DNA from: Amphibalanus amphitrite
Lineage: Eukaryota > Arthropoda > Thecostraca > Balanomorpha > Balanidae
Assembly: GCF_019059575.1 (NCBI RefSeq)
Contig: NW_024881713.1
Coordinates: 434,001 to 498,000 of the forward strand
DNA length: 64,000 nt
Direction: 5' to 3'
Part shown: piece by piece, positions 1-10,705 of the stretch
Numbering within the stretch: the stretch's first letter is position 1
How the letters are laid out: each line of letters begins with the position of its first letter
Translations under genes and position numbers: made by a program
Notes under the pieces: generated by a model
Databases searched by the model: none
What the model was told of the DNA's origin: nothing
The model's input: the letters and a program-made list of their open reading frames with translations, nothing else

Positions 1-360
1 TCCTCTGGAGGGCGCTGGAACCGACTGGAGCCGGAGCTGACAGTGTCTTCTGAAGGACGCCGGCACCGACTGGGGCTGACGGTGTCCTCTGAAGGGCGCT
101 GGAAACGACTGGAGCTGTAGCTGACGGTGTCTGCTGGAGGGCGCCGGCACCGACATGAGCTGACGGTGTCCTCTGGAGGGCGCCGGAACCAACTGGAGCT
201 GTAGCTGACGGTGTCTGCTGGAGGGCGCCGGCACCAACTGGAGCTGACGGTGTCCTCTGGAGGGCGCTGGAACCAACTGGAGCTGGAGCTGACGTTGTCT
301 GCTGGAGGGCGCCGGCACCGACTAGAGCTGACGGTGCTCCCTGAGCCACAACTGGAGCTG
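1..360 (-). repeat. Ala/Pro/Gln-coding tandem repeat, left (inverted) copy
   Basis: Reverse complement of the plus-strand coding repeat. Units contain GGCGCCCTCCAG and ACACCGTCAGCTCC. It is the repeat domain of the minus-strand PLE copy, cut by the window edge. Confidence 0.75.
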
Positions 361-1031
361 ACGGTAGTCTGGCTCGTGCTTGTCTAACTATCTCATCCTT
401 CCATCTCTTACCGTAAGCAAATCTTTCAATAGCCTTCTCAACATCAACCAGAATCTTCTTGGTGACATCCTGCGTTATGGCAAAGTTGGGTCCCTTGGCC
501 AGCAGCTTCATGCCTGATTCACATATTGGGCGAGACGACAAGTTGTTCACCCGAGGAGCTGTGTCTTGGGTTTCAACGGTTGTCATCAACACGAGTTTGT
601 CATGAGCCTCTCGCTTGAGACGGTCATATTTGTTCATGAGACGAGGTCTGTTCTCCGCGATGGTCAGGTCAAACACTCGTACGCATGTGCGGCATACCCA
701 AATAAACTTGTCCGCGTCAAAAAATCCTCGAATACGATCGAATAGCCTATCTCTTTCACGTTTTAGAAAAGCCCTTCGTCGGAAAGCTTCGGAAATGGCT
801 TCGTTGAGTAGAGATTTCATAAACTTTTCACATGATTGCTGTACTGTGCTGTTCTTCTCAAACACTGTATTAACTGGTCTCATGCTATCGCTGATGAATC
901 TTGGAGTAACACCCGACTGTCTGCATGCTACAAGGAATTCAATTTGTAGCTCCGTTTTCGCTAACTTTTCTGGGTTCTTTAAAGTTTGGACGAGCACTGG
1001 CCTGCGGTCAACAATGGGCTCGATAGTATTA
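1..1031 (-). CDS. Penelope-like element A, N-terminal part of ORF (partial, runs off window)
   Basis: Read on the minus strand, this stretch is open and protein-like from about base 1031 to the window edge. It gives an N-terminal region with NKYDRLKREAHDKLV and then VETQDTAPRV, followed by the same Ala/Pro/Gln repeats found in the plus-strand copy. Bases 1-582 are the reverse complement of about 1032-1614, so this is a second, head-to-head copy of the same PLE. It carries about 450 bp of N-terminal coding sequence (583-1031) that the plus copy lacks. In the family this region precedes the RT and has no assigned enzymatic role. The true start is not certain because the open frame runs a little past the inverted-repeat junction. 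Seen: frame and inverted repeat. Inferred: PLE membership, from the linked RT on the plus strand. Confidence 0.6.
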
Positions 1032-3126
1032 ATGTTGAAACCCAAGACACAGCTCCTCGGGTGAACAACTTGTCGTCTCGCCCAATATGTGAATCAGGCA
1101 TGAAGCTGCTGGCCAAGGGACCCAACTTTGCCATAACGCAGGATGTCACCAAGAAGATTCTGGTTGATGTTGAGAAGGCTATTGAAAGATTTGCTTACGG
1201 TAAGAGATGGAAGGATGAGATAGTTAGACAAGCACGAGCCAGACTACCGTCAGCTCCAGTTGTGGCTCAGGGAGCACCGTCAGCTCTAGTCGGTGCCGGC
1301 GCCCTCCAGCAGACAACGTCAGCTCCAGCTCCAGTTGGTTCCAGCGCCCTCCAGAGGACACCGTCAGCTCCAGTTGGTGCCGGCGCCCTCCAGCAGACAC
1401 CGTCAGTTACAGCTCCAGTTGGTTCCGGCGCCCTCCAGAGGACACCGTCAGCTCAGGTCGGTGCCGGCGCCCTCCAGCAGACACCGTCAGCTACAGCTCC
1501 AGTCGTTTCCAGCGCCCTTCAGAGGACACCGTCAGCCCCAGTCGGTGCCGGCGTCCTTCAGAAGACACCGTCAGCTCCGGCTCCAGTCGGTTCCAGCGCC
1601 CTCCAGAGGACACCGTCAGTTCGAGTCGGTACCGGCGCCCTCCAGCAGACACCGTCAGCTCCAGCTCCAGTTGGTTCCGGCGCCCTCCAGAGGACACCGT
1701 CAGCTCAGGTCGGTGCCGGCGCCCTCCAGCAGACACCGTCAACTACAGCTCCAGTCGGTTCCAGCGCCCTCCAGAGGACACCGTCAGCCCCAGTCGGTGC
1801 CGGCGTCCTTCAGAAGACACCGTCAGCTCCGGCTCCAGTCGGTTCCAGCGCCCTCCAGAGGACACTGCCAGTTCGAGTTGGGGTCCAGCAGACACCGTCA
1901 GCCCCAGTCGCGTCCCAGCGTACGCCGTCAGCTCCAGTCGGTGTCGGCGCCCTCCAGCAGGCACTGTCAGCTCCAGCCGGGGCCCAAGAGGCACCGGGAC
2001 CTTCAGTCGACACCGATGCTATCCAGCGGACGCAATCGGTCTCTACAGATGCACAACAGGCACCAGGAGCTCCATCCGACACCCAGCGAGCACCGTCAGC
2101 TTCTGCAGGCGCCCAGGGGTCAGCGACAACCGGTACGCATCGGTCACAAAATGACGAACCAAACTTGACCTTCCGTTTTCCCGACTTGGACAAACGGATT
2201 CCTCCCCCGACAAATAATCAGGCAGAGAGAAACCTGAAACAGCTTAAAGATGATTTACTCCGTACCTATAAGCACCACAAAACAGATCATGTCAATGTCA
2301 CCCAGGATGAGATGTCGGCTTTGAGAACGCTAAAAAAAGATGATGCCATTATCTTAAAACCTAGCGATAAATGTAAGGGTTTTGTGATACTTGACAAAAC
2401 TGACTATGTTGAGAAAGCTAACAACATTTTAGGAGATCGATCCAACTACGAACAACTGAAAAGAAATCCAGTTCCCAGGGTAGAGGCCTTGACTAAACGT
2501 ACCCTAAAGCAGGTTACCAGTAACAAGCTTGATGACAATGTCATTCATGACCTAACACCTAACCATAGCCGTATCCCCTTGTTTTACGGGCTTCCCAAAG
2601 ATCATAAACCGGGGGTCCCTCTTCGTCCCGTGATTTCAGCTTGTGGAGGCCCAACAGAGAAAACATCTTGTCTCGTTGAACGTGTTTTGAGCCAATTGCT
2701 GAGATATGTGCCTACTCACCTACGGGACACCAAACATTTTTTGGACCATCTCGCTGACTACCAGCGACAACACACGATGCCAAGTGACATCATATTTTTC
2801 AGCATAGACGTAGTAAACCTGTATGGTTCCATTCCTTTAGATGAGGCAGTGGAGGCTGTTCGGGAAAAGTTGCAGGAGCATGTTACTGATATCAACATGT
2901 TCGGTTTGACACCCGATGACGTATGCACACTCCTGGACCAGTGTCTGAGGAATAACGTCTTTTGCTTTGACAAAGATTTCTACAAACAGAAAGTGGGAAT
3001 CGCGATGGGTAACCCTTGCGCCCCTCCCGTTGCTATCCTCTTCCTAGACAGGCTGGAAAGACTGGCTTTACAAAACAGGGAGGCTACATAAGCCCGACCT
3101 GCTCTTGCGATACATTGATGATTACG
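1032..3126 (+). pseudogene. Penelope-like element A: repeat domain and reverse transcriptase (5'-truncated, frameshifted, interrupted)
   Basis: Reverse transcriptase of a Penelope-like retroelement. The homologous frame starts at VETQDTAPRV at about 1032; the open frame begins upstream at 986, but those first residues are junction sequence. The order is a basic N-terminal stretch, about 300 residues of Ala/Pro/Gln tandem repeats, then the RT. Visible RT motifs are FYGLPKDHKPG, LRPVISACGG, motif A FFSIDVVNLYGSIP and motif B IAMGNPCAPP. The open frame stops at 3089-3091. In the next frame KPDLLLRYIDDY follows at once, putting the catalytic YIDD at 3111-3122, so there is one frameshift just before motif C. 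At 3127 the gene is cut by a 12.45-kb insertion; the C-terminal part resumes at 15581. Only the frameshift stands between this and an uninterrupted RT in the uninserted state. Not functional as it stands. Confidence 0.85.
1268..1995 (+). repeat. In-frame tandem repeat encoding PVGSSALQRTPSAPVGAGAL-type units
   Basis: About 700 bp of degenerate repeats alternating two subunits, one with SSALQRTPSAP and one with GAGALQQTPSAP, often with an extra APAP. A longer block (about 1380-1560) recurs at about 1630-1810, showing higher-order duplication. The repeat keeps the reading frame, so it forms a low-complexity, probably disordered linker between the PLE N-terminus and the RT. Confidence 0.85.
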
Positions 3127-3136
3127 CACTGAAAAC

Positions 3137-3505
3137 TTTTTTACCATTTCCTGAAGGGTAAACCCGCCATAGCATGGTAGCTTGACACACAGACGTTTTT
3201 TACCACCTTCCAGATGGTAAATTTTACTCTTTCATGAAGAGTAAACTCGCCAGGGAGGGGTAACATGACACACAGACGTTTTTTACCATCTTCTGAATGG
3301 TAAACTCTTTTGATTTACTCTTGTCTAGAGTGTAACATTTTTTGGGTTACACTCTTTGAAAGGGTAAATCTTAAACGGAACCCTTTTCTAGGGAGTAACG
3401 CATCATCTACTCTGTGCTTTACCCTCCTACAGAGAGCATATTCTTCTGGCCTACCCTTTGTCACATGGTAATGTTTACTCTTTCCTTTAGTGTAAACCCC
3501 TCAGA
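3137..3505 (+). repeat. Array of short GTAAA/TTTAC hairpins next to the left terminus
   Basis: At least seven palindromes of about 20-25 bp follow one another, for example TTTACCATTTCCTGAAGGGT, TTTACTCTTTCATGAAGAGT and TTTACCACCTTCCAGATGGT. Each closes on a GTAAA/TTTAC stem. Related words (AGAGTTACCCTTTC, TAATGGTAGCAAAGAGTTAC) occur near the right end at 15485-15515. This layout fits subterminal transposase-binding repeats. Confidence 0.65.
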
Positions 3506-3534
3506 GGATGGTAACAGACTCACAGACGCTTGCT

Positions 3535-3557
3535 TCAGAAGCTTCACGAAGCTTCTG
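3535..3557. repeat. Perfect-type palindrome AGAAGCTTC...GAAGCTTCT
   Basis: A short inverted repeat directly after the hairpin array. It is probably part of the element's subterminal structure. No terminator role can be claimed. Confidence 0.5.
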
Positions 3558-4432
3558 TTAACCGGAGCTCACCAACTAAAAAACATGCTTCAAGAGCAAC
3601 AATAACCCTGTTCACAAGAGCACTTATCGGCCTGTTAGCTCACCTTGGCCATTTCTAGTATCTACCACATAGCCATTTTCAGTCGGAACTAGGTAGTTAC
3701 TTGAATCAACTTATTTCACCAAATAATAAGAAATTTGCTATATTTTTTCATACAAAATAGCGTTTAAAATTGATTACGCTGCCATTTTACATCAACTTTG
3801 TTACGATTTCACACTAAAATCAATATACCATATTATCAACCAGATTCCCTACTAGTTATACACTAACCGGCTCGACGGCGCCGAGTGGTAGAGCTGCAGG
3901 AATTCAGAAAGGCAGTATGGGCCACAAATTGACCACAAATCATGATGAAAAACGTTTTAATTGATGCTCTAGGCTTATCAAAGAATGAAGAACAAAAAAC
4001 ATTGCATGCAGTAGCGCACTGGGTCTGTTTTCCCCAGTGATCGCGATTCGCGAACAACTTAGTAGAGTCGACAGATTTCAAAGTTGCTATCCATCACCGC
4101 TACCGGCACGAACATCGTTTCAAGGATGTTGGTATCCGTGATATTAACTATCTCTATGGGCTACCTAAATATCGTGCCGTGCTCGTGACCCACGTTAGGC
4201 TCTGGAACAGCGCGCCCCGCGGTATGTTATGTTTGGTCATATCGACGGCCCTACCGGCTCGAAAAGACGTCGGCGGCCAGGTGACCGGACGCCGGGCCGG
4301 CAGGTCAGCGGAGAACTGAGAAGCGCCGTTCGCGCTGTACTTTCCACGATTATGCTGAAAATGACCGGTCATCGGGCTGCAGCAGCCGCTCTCTAGTAGC
4401 ATACAGCGCCTCCGCCGTCATGCGAGAACACG

Positions 4433-4600
4433 ATGCCCGACAGTCCGTCACAGAACGATGTGGACGAAGACAAGCGGCGAATAATCGTCGAGAGGGAGCC
4501 CGGGGACGAGGAGGATCCAGTTGCGGAGGTCGCCGGCATCGAACGGCTTCCTTGGAAGGACGGCCGAGGGCCGCAATGGCCACTACCAGGGGCGCGTTAG
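4433..4600 (+). CDS. Small conserved ORF (55 residues) in duplication arm A, unknown
   Basis: The ORF starts MPDSPSQNDVDEDKRR and ends PLPGAR. It is acidic in the middle (EREPGDEEDP) and has no recognised domain. It lies in a CpG-rich stretch and is intact in both arms; most differences between copies are single substitutions. It could be a first coding exon, since no longer ORF follows in frame. Function unknown; chance openness in GC-rich DNA is not excluded. Confidence 0.25.
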   Translation: MPDSPSQNDVDEDKRRIIVEREPGDEEDPVAEVAGIERLPWKDGRGPQWPLPGAR

Positions 4601-5310
4601 TGTCTTCCACCAGGGGCTAGCCGGGCCGGGATAGGCGCGGTGGAAGATGTACTGGGTGGGGGGGGGGGGGGGGTGATAGTGCGATTCGTAGACCGAATTG
4701 AGTTAGGCAAACTGCCCCGACAGCCACAATCCAGCCAACCGACCTCGGCAATAAAACAGCTACCATACCGCCGCGGCCTCTACGAGCTCTATAATTCAAC
4801 GCAGTGTGTGTCGCATTCATTGGCAATTACAGTAGTCTGCAGATCGGGGTGAACATAATTAGTGGGTGAAAGTGAGCAAAAATAAATAGACTTTGTATTT
4901 GATCAGTATCACATATCACCGCACATTATCCGTGAAAACACTCCGTCCGCCACAACACAGAGGCGTACCCCTTTCACCGGCAAAGCACTGACAGCGGACG
5001 AACAAACGACCCATTGACGTAACGTGGCACTCCACTCAGACAGCTGGAAGCACGCAGCCCGTTGAGAACATCTTAGAAACTGCTTAGGCGGTACACCGTC
5101 ATAAACGACTGCAACACGTACGGCTCGACACCGAAGAATAGGTAACTGTTCAATTAGGGCTATTTCTACAGTCGATCTCGGTGTCACGCAAACCTCTAAA
5201 CTTAATTATTCACCAAGTTCATTCACCATTTTTTTGGAGACATATAAGCTATCGCAGCTAATGATCGCCTGCATCCAGCAGCTGTTGTTGTTGTATTCCC
5301 CTCGGCCCCG

Positions 5311-5703
5311 TCACCGGGGCGTAGTCGTTCGGCTCTGGAAGGACCGAAAGCCGGCGGCCAAGGCCGCCACCACGCCGTCCCGTCTCAAGTCGGTGGGGCG
5401 TCCGTAAATGTTGCCCATGGCGAGGAGGCGGGCCCCGCAGAGGCACGGGCAGCGCAGCAGGACGTGTTGCGGGGTGTCCGCCTCCTCCTCGCACACCAGG
5501 CACCGGGCGGCCGGACAGCCAGTGTCCGCGCAGCCGGGGCAGGCGGCGGTCGCGCAGCCGGGGCAGGCGGCGGTCGCCCGGCGGCCGATACGGTGGAGGT
5601 ATTGGGCTGACATGCTCCAGTGGCCGGCCCATCCAGCAGCTCGGCACGGGCGCTGACGCCGAATTAGAGGAGGTCGATTGACCCAGACAGCTGCACATAA
5701 GGC
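5311..5703 (-). pseudogene. LINE ORF2 C-terminal fragment with zinc-knuckle-like motif (arm A)
   Basis: The minus strand encodes QYLHRIGRR, then CPGC repeats, then CLVCEEEADTPQHVLLRCP. A C-x2-C...H-x4-C pattern after LHRIGR is typical of the C-terminal tail of R1/I/LOA-type non-LTR retrotransposon polyproteins. Only this tail is present, with no RT in the neighbourhood, so it is a 5'-truncated fragment. The C-rich piece is duplicated within arm A (CPGCATAACPGCAD). Confidence 0.5.
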
Positions 5704-6731
5704 TATGTAACACTCGACGAGCGCCTGCGCCTCTAGAGCAACCCAAAGTTCGTCTGTCGCCGTTGGAACAGCGATGGTCGCATTCCCTTTGACGGTCCGG
5801 GTGGCGGGTCGTCACCACTCGCCATCGTTCATTCCGTGCAGCGGTGACCCGTGCAGCTGATCCGTCGCCGACTGGCAGGCAGCCTGCGGTTGACTTCGTT
5901 ACTCGGCAGGTACAGCGTCTTCTGGATCGTTGTACTGAAATAAGAAAGGCGACATATTTATCAGATACACCATTAAACCAGAATGTGACAAATGAATGGG
6001 CCATGGGGAGGGGGGGGGGTGGATGGGAAAATGTTAGAAACTTGATGCACATGCATAATTATGGTTGTATTCACTCACAACCTTAGGATCCACTTGAACA
6101 ATAAATATCTCTCTTCAGTTTGTTGTTCAATTCCATAAGATCATATACATGGGAAATAGTTATCTCCAGCATGTAATAATCTGAAAGCATGGATCCAAAT
6201 CCTCAGATTGCTTACAGATGCTACGAGATCAAGGGACATCACACAGATCCATGCACATTTCTAGTCTGATTGAGATACCTGATAAATTATCTTTTTCATT
6301 TAATTGATTGCTGCATTTTATCACAACACTTTTATCATGTCACATCACAAGTGTTGTGCATTAGTCATGCAGTTATAATTCAAGAACAAAAATCATAACT
6401 CCATAGAAGTTCACATGCATGAAATATTTCAAGCTCAAAATATTAAAGCCAGGCTCCCTTTTTCATCAGCACCCTTCAAGCCAGAAAAATGACACCCAAC
6501 ATACCTACAAGTTTTCAAACTGTAACGTAACGTCAGTGATGACTGGTCTGTAATGTGACAAGACCTGGGAGCATGTACTTATCAAAAGGAAAGTGAAGCA
6601 ACAAAAGTAATGACTGAAAAAAAATCCTGCATCATCACTGTAATATTGTTTATGCTTTTTGATCATCTGGTTAAATACATCCCACAACATCATCTAAAAA
6701 ATCCCACCACCCAACTCCAGTAGCACTAAGC

Positions 6732-6879
6732 AGTAGCGGCGGAACACCTTCAATTAAGAGGGGCACTACCGACTTTTGGTCCCATTCTTTCCATGCAACG
6801 CCCATAGGGCTAATGTTAAAATGCCAAAAACAAAGGGGGGCACGGTGCCCCGGTGCCCTCCCCGTTCCACCGCCTATGG
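6732..6879. mobile_element. 148-bp hAT-like MITE (arm A copy)
   Basis: Ends AGTAGCGGCGGAAC and GTTCCACCGCCTATGG are imperfect inverted repeats. The flanks CACTAAGC and CAATAAGC match at 7 of 8 positions, as for an aged 8-bp TSD. The same MITE is in arm B, interrupted by a TTAA element. Confidence 0.55.
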
Positions 6880-7160
6880 CAATAAGCCAGCCTGGTAAGT
6901 CCAGTCGCTTATCATCTGACTTCTTAGTGAGGGCCAATTAATATTCAGGGCTGAAATTTTGCAAAAATAGAATCCATTATGAATATCTACACTGTATGCA
7001 TCATGATTGACGTGCCCCTATTTATCAGCACCTCAACCTAACCAAATCTTTGACAAGAGCATTACTTCGTTTATCACTGATGGACTGACCAATGATCTGA
7101 AAGTGCAATATTTAACAACTTTTCACCTAATAGCATTTTTTGCAAGCTTAATACAGTTTT

Positions 7161-7214
7161 ACCATGGATGAGATAACACTCATCTCATCTTATTATCCCA
7201 TCCATGGTTTTACC
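7161..7214. repeat. Imperfect palindrome around CCATGGATG
   Basis: ACCATGGATGAGATAA pairs with TTATCCCATCCATGGT across a short loop that itself contains CTCATC repeats. It is also present in arm B near 12685-12735. Possible remnant of a foldback element. Confidence 0.5.
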
Positions 7215-7395
7215 TTTGTGCATTTAACCTATACCAGAGAACTGCGGCAAATTCATAAGCCCTCAATCAACAATTAACATGATATACGAAAAAGAAACAT
7301 GAAGAAATGTGGCTCTCATAATTTTTGCCATCTCAATTTACCCTATAGAGCTTACCTTTATTGAAGTAGAAGAATAATCAACCGTTTCTCACTAA

Positions 7396-7543
7396 GGCGG
7401 CGTTCGATGTCTCCTGGACGGCAAAGATTCTTTGTCGTCCGGCCAATCCCGTCCAAGGTCAGCGGGGGCTCGGCTGCGGTTATGAAACGTGATTGGCCGG
7501 ACGGCGTAGAATCTTCGCCGTCCGAGAGACATCGAACGCGGGG
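7396..7543. mobile_element. 148-bp PIF/Harbinger-like MITE, present only in arm A
   Basis: Almost entirely a foldback: GGCGGCGTTCGATGTCTC at the left and the complement of CGCGTTCGATGTCTCTCG at the right, with inner GGCCAATC/GATTGGCC pairing. It is flanked by TAA on both sides. Arm B has the empty site CACTAAATTCG with a single TAA. A 3-bp TAA duplication is characteristic of PIF/Harbinger. It inserted after the duplication, or was lost precisely from B. Confidence 0.85.
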
Positions 7544-7545
7544 TA

Positions 7546-7704
7546 AATTCGTAATCGTCGACGCCGTAGTCCGGAATCACTGCGCTGCGCTGCGAGTGGG
7601 GGATGGTGTGCAGTGCGCATGCGCAGTAGCCGCTACCCGGGCCCCATAGCTCATAGCTCACCGACGCCGGCGCCGCTCGGGCGCCTCGGCCAGCCGAAGC
7701 CATC
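7546..7704 (-). promoter_or_regulatory. CpG-rich promoter-like segment with NRF1-type palindrome (arm A)
   Basis: Contains TGCGCATGCGCA at 7614-7625, the palindromic NRF1 consensus. On the minus strand ATG at about 7703 opens MASAGRGARAAPAS and is followed by a donor-like TCG/GTGAGC. Together these look like a first exon and TATA-less promoter, present in both duplication arms. No downstream exon was found, so gene status is inference. Confidence 0.25.
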
Positions 7705-8533
7705 CCCTGTTCACAAGAGCACTTATCGGCCTGTTAGCTCACCTTGGCCATTTCTAGTATCTACCACATAGCCGTTTTCAGTCGGAACTAGGTAGTTACT
7801 TGAATCAACTTATTTCACCAAATAATAAGAAATTTGCTATATTTTTCCATACAAAATAGCGTTTAAAATTGATTACGCTGCCATTTTACATCAACTTTGT
7901 TACGATTTCACACTAAAATCAATATACCATATTATCCACCAGATTCTCTACTAGTTATATACTAACCGGCTCGACGGCGCAGAGTGGTAGAGCTGCAGGA
8001 ATTCAGAAAGGCAGTGTGGGCCACAAATTGACCACAAATCATGATGAAAAACGTTTTAATTGATGCTCTAGGCTTATCAAACAATGAACAACAAAAAACA
8101 CTGCATGCAGTAGCGCACTGGCTCTGTTTCCCCAGTGATCGCAAACAACTTAGTAGAGTCGACAGATTTCAAAGTTGCTATCCATCACCGCTACCAATCT
8201 TAACCACCAGGCACGAACATCGTTTCAAGGATGTTGGTATCCGTGATATTAACTATCTCTATGGGCTAAATATCGTGCCGTGCTCGTGACCCATGTTAGG
8301 CTCTGGAACAGCGCGCCCCGCGGTATGTTATGTTTGGTCATATCGACGGCCCTACCGGCTCGAAAAGACGTCGGCGGCCAGGTGACCGGACGCCGGGCCG
8401 GCAGGTCAGCGGAGAACTGAGAAGCGCCGTTCGCGCTGTACTTTCCACGATTATGCTGAAAATGACCGGTCATCGGGCTGCAGCGGCCGCTCTCTAGTAG
8501 CATACAGCGCCTCCGCCGTCATGCGAGAACACG

Positions 8534-8701
8534 ATGCCCAACAGTCCGTCGCAGAACGATGTGGACGAAGACAAGCGGCGAATAATCGTCGAGAGGGAGC
8601 CCGGGGACGAGGAGGATCCTATGGCGGAGGTCGCCGGCATCGAACGGCTTCCTTGGAAGGACGGCCGAGGGCCGCAATTGCCACTACCAGGGGCGCGCTA
8701 G
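8534..8701 (+). CDS. Small conserved ORF (55 residues) in duplication arm B, unknown
   Basis: Copy of the arm A ORF, starting MPNSPSQNDVDEDKRR with the same length and stop position. It differs by D to N at residue 3 and a few other changes. Openness in both arms is weak support for coding, since the arms are young duplicates. Confidence 0.25.
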   Translation: MPNSPSQNDVDEDKRRIIVEREPGDEEDPMAEVAGIERLPWKDGRGPQLPLPGAR

Positions 8702-9197
8702 TGTCTTCCACCAGGGGCTAGCCGGGCCGGGATAGGCGCGGTGGAAGATGTACTGGGTGGGGGGGGGGGGGGTGGGAGGGGGGGGTGATAGTGCGATTCG
8801 TAGACCGAATTGAATTAGGCAAACTGCCCCGACAGCCACAATCCAGCCAACCGACCTCGGCAACAAAACAACAGCTACCATACCGCCGCGGCCTCTACGA
8901 GCTCTATAATTCAACGCAGTGTGTGTCGCATTCATTGGCAATTACAGTAGTCTGCAGATCGGGGTGAACATAATTAGTGGGTGAAAGTGAGCAAAAATAA
9001 CTTTGTATTTGACCAGTATCACATATCACCGCACATTATCCGTGAAAACACTCCGTCCGCCACAACACAGAGGTGTACCCCTTTCACCGGCAAAGCACTG
9101 ACAGCGGACACTTAAACGACCCATTGACGTAACGTGGCACTCCACTCAGACAGCTGGAAGCACGCAGCCCGTTGAGAACATCTTAGAAACTGCTTAC

Positions 9198-10104
9198 CAG
9201 GGTTGGCATTTTTGCCGGCAAAAACTAGTTTATGCCATTTGCCGGTTTAAACCGGTTTTAACCGGCAAAAAGTGGCAAAAACTGGCAAAAACTCAAAACC
9301 ATTACAATGCTTTGCCTAGACATGCATTTGAATTGGAAACATTCTAAGGGGGATTCAGTGAAAGTTATATGCTTTCAAAAAGAAGTGACATATTGACCAT
9401 TCGACAAGTGTTTCATACAATAAAAACATTTTTATGGGCTTCCCGCTTTCCATTAGTAACCAGTACGTCTTTTTGGGGCGACAAATGAGCCAGTGCAAGA
9501 GTGATTCCTGCACACGCAGAAGTGTGAAGGGGTGCCTGCCACTGATTTGTGCACGGCACCCATACTCGCTGGTTACTAACGGTATTAGTACCAAATTTGA
9601 GCTCAATCGACGCAGCCGTTCTCGAGAACTGGAAGTGTCATCCCACACGTGCGCTCGTAGAAAGTTGACCCCGACTGACTTATCTGCGACACCCATACTA
9701 ATCTGTCTGTAACGGTGTTCCAAATTTGAGTGCAATCGGCAGAGCCATTCTCGAGATCTGGTCGAAAGCGACCCCTACACGTGTGCACCTGCAGTAGGTA
9801 GCACCCTAACCGTGATGCATGGAAATGCCAAGATTCTTCGGAAATGCATTGTCTGACGGATGTCTACCGACATGCATAGACATTGCAGCCCGGGTAACTA
9901 ATGAGGCATACTGCGCGTCTCTTAAACACCCAGAAATGCATTTGTACATTTCAAATCAATTGCTAACCAGAAAAATTGCAAGTCTTGACTACCTGAGTTT
10001 TTGCCAGTTATTGCCAGTTTTTGCCACCAGGGTTTCTGCCAGCCGGTTTAAACCGGTTAAAACCACTGGCAAAAACCAGTTTTTGCCACCCCTTGCCAAC
10101 CCTG
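9198..10104. mobile_element. 907-bp non-autonomous hAT-like element
   Basis: Ends CAGGGTTGGCATTTTTGCC and GGCAAGGGGTGGC-type complement closing on CCAACCCTG. An 8-bp TSD CTGCTTAC sits on both sides (9190-9197, 10105-10112), and arm A has the uninterrupted site. Both ends are rich in TTTGCCGG/CCGGTTTAAACCGG subterminal repeats. Two diverged direct repeats inside (about 9540-9615 and 9675-9755) share CACCCATACT and CAAATTTGAG. No transposase. Confidence 0.9.
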
Positions 10105-10246
10105 CTGCTTACGCGGTACACCGTCATAAACGACTGCAACACGTACGGCTCGACACCGAAGAAAAGTAACTGTTCAATTAGGGCTATTTCTACAGTCGAT
10201 CTCGGTGTCACGCAAACCTCTTAACTTAATTATTCACCAAGTTCAT

Positions 10247-10705
10247 TCACCATTTTTTTGGAGACATATAAGCTATCGCAGCTAATGATCGCCTGCATCC
10301 AGCAGCTGTTGTTGTAGTATTCCCCTCGGCCCCGTCACCGGGGCGTAGTCGTTCGGCTCTGGAAGGACCGAAAGCCGGCGGCCAAGGCCGCCACCACGTC
10401 GTCCCGTACAAGTCGGTGGGACGTCCGTAAATGTTGCCCATGGCGAGGAGGCGGGCCCCGCAGAGGCACGGGCAGCGCAGCAGGACGTGTTGCGGGGTGT
10501 CCGCCTCCTCCTCGCACACCAGGCACCGGGCGGCCGGACAGCCGGCGTCCACGCAGCCGGGGCAGGCGGCGGTCGGCCGGCGGCCGATACGGTGGAGGTA
10601 TTGGGCTGACATGCTCCAGTGGCCGGCCCATCCAGCAGCTCGGCACGGGCGCTGACGCCGAATTAGAGGAGGTCGATTGACCCAGACAGCTGCACATAAG
10701 GCCAT
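10247..10705 (-). pseudogene. LINE ORF2 C-terminal fragment with zinc-knuckle-like motif (arm B)
   Basis: Copy of the arm A fragment. Here the frame is open slightly further upstream (AVWVNRPPLIRRQRPCRAAG), again with LHRIGRR and CLVCEEEADTPQHVLLRCP. One CPGC unit fewer than arm A. Truncated, no RT. Confidence 0.5.

Larger units (their letters stand above)
3606..7704. repeat. Large tandem duplication, arm A
   Basis: Starts at CCCTGTTCACAAGAGCAC and ends at GGCCAGCCGAAGCCAT. It is repeated almost base for base from 7706. Arm A differs from arm B by having a 148-bp MITE (7396-7543) and by lacking two insertions found in B. Bases 3606-4400, 4870-5260, 5900-6700 and 6930-7390 contain nothing I can name. 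Confidence 0.9.

Noticed and set aside
986..1031. First 15 residues of the plus-strand PLE frame
   Set aside because: They come from the minus-strand copy's 5' sequence read backwards across the inverted junction.
5258..6052. 264-codon minus frame, and its arm B counterpart
   Set aside because: Arg/Pro-rich shadow frame overlapping the more convincing LINE tail with Cys/His motif.
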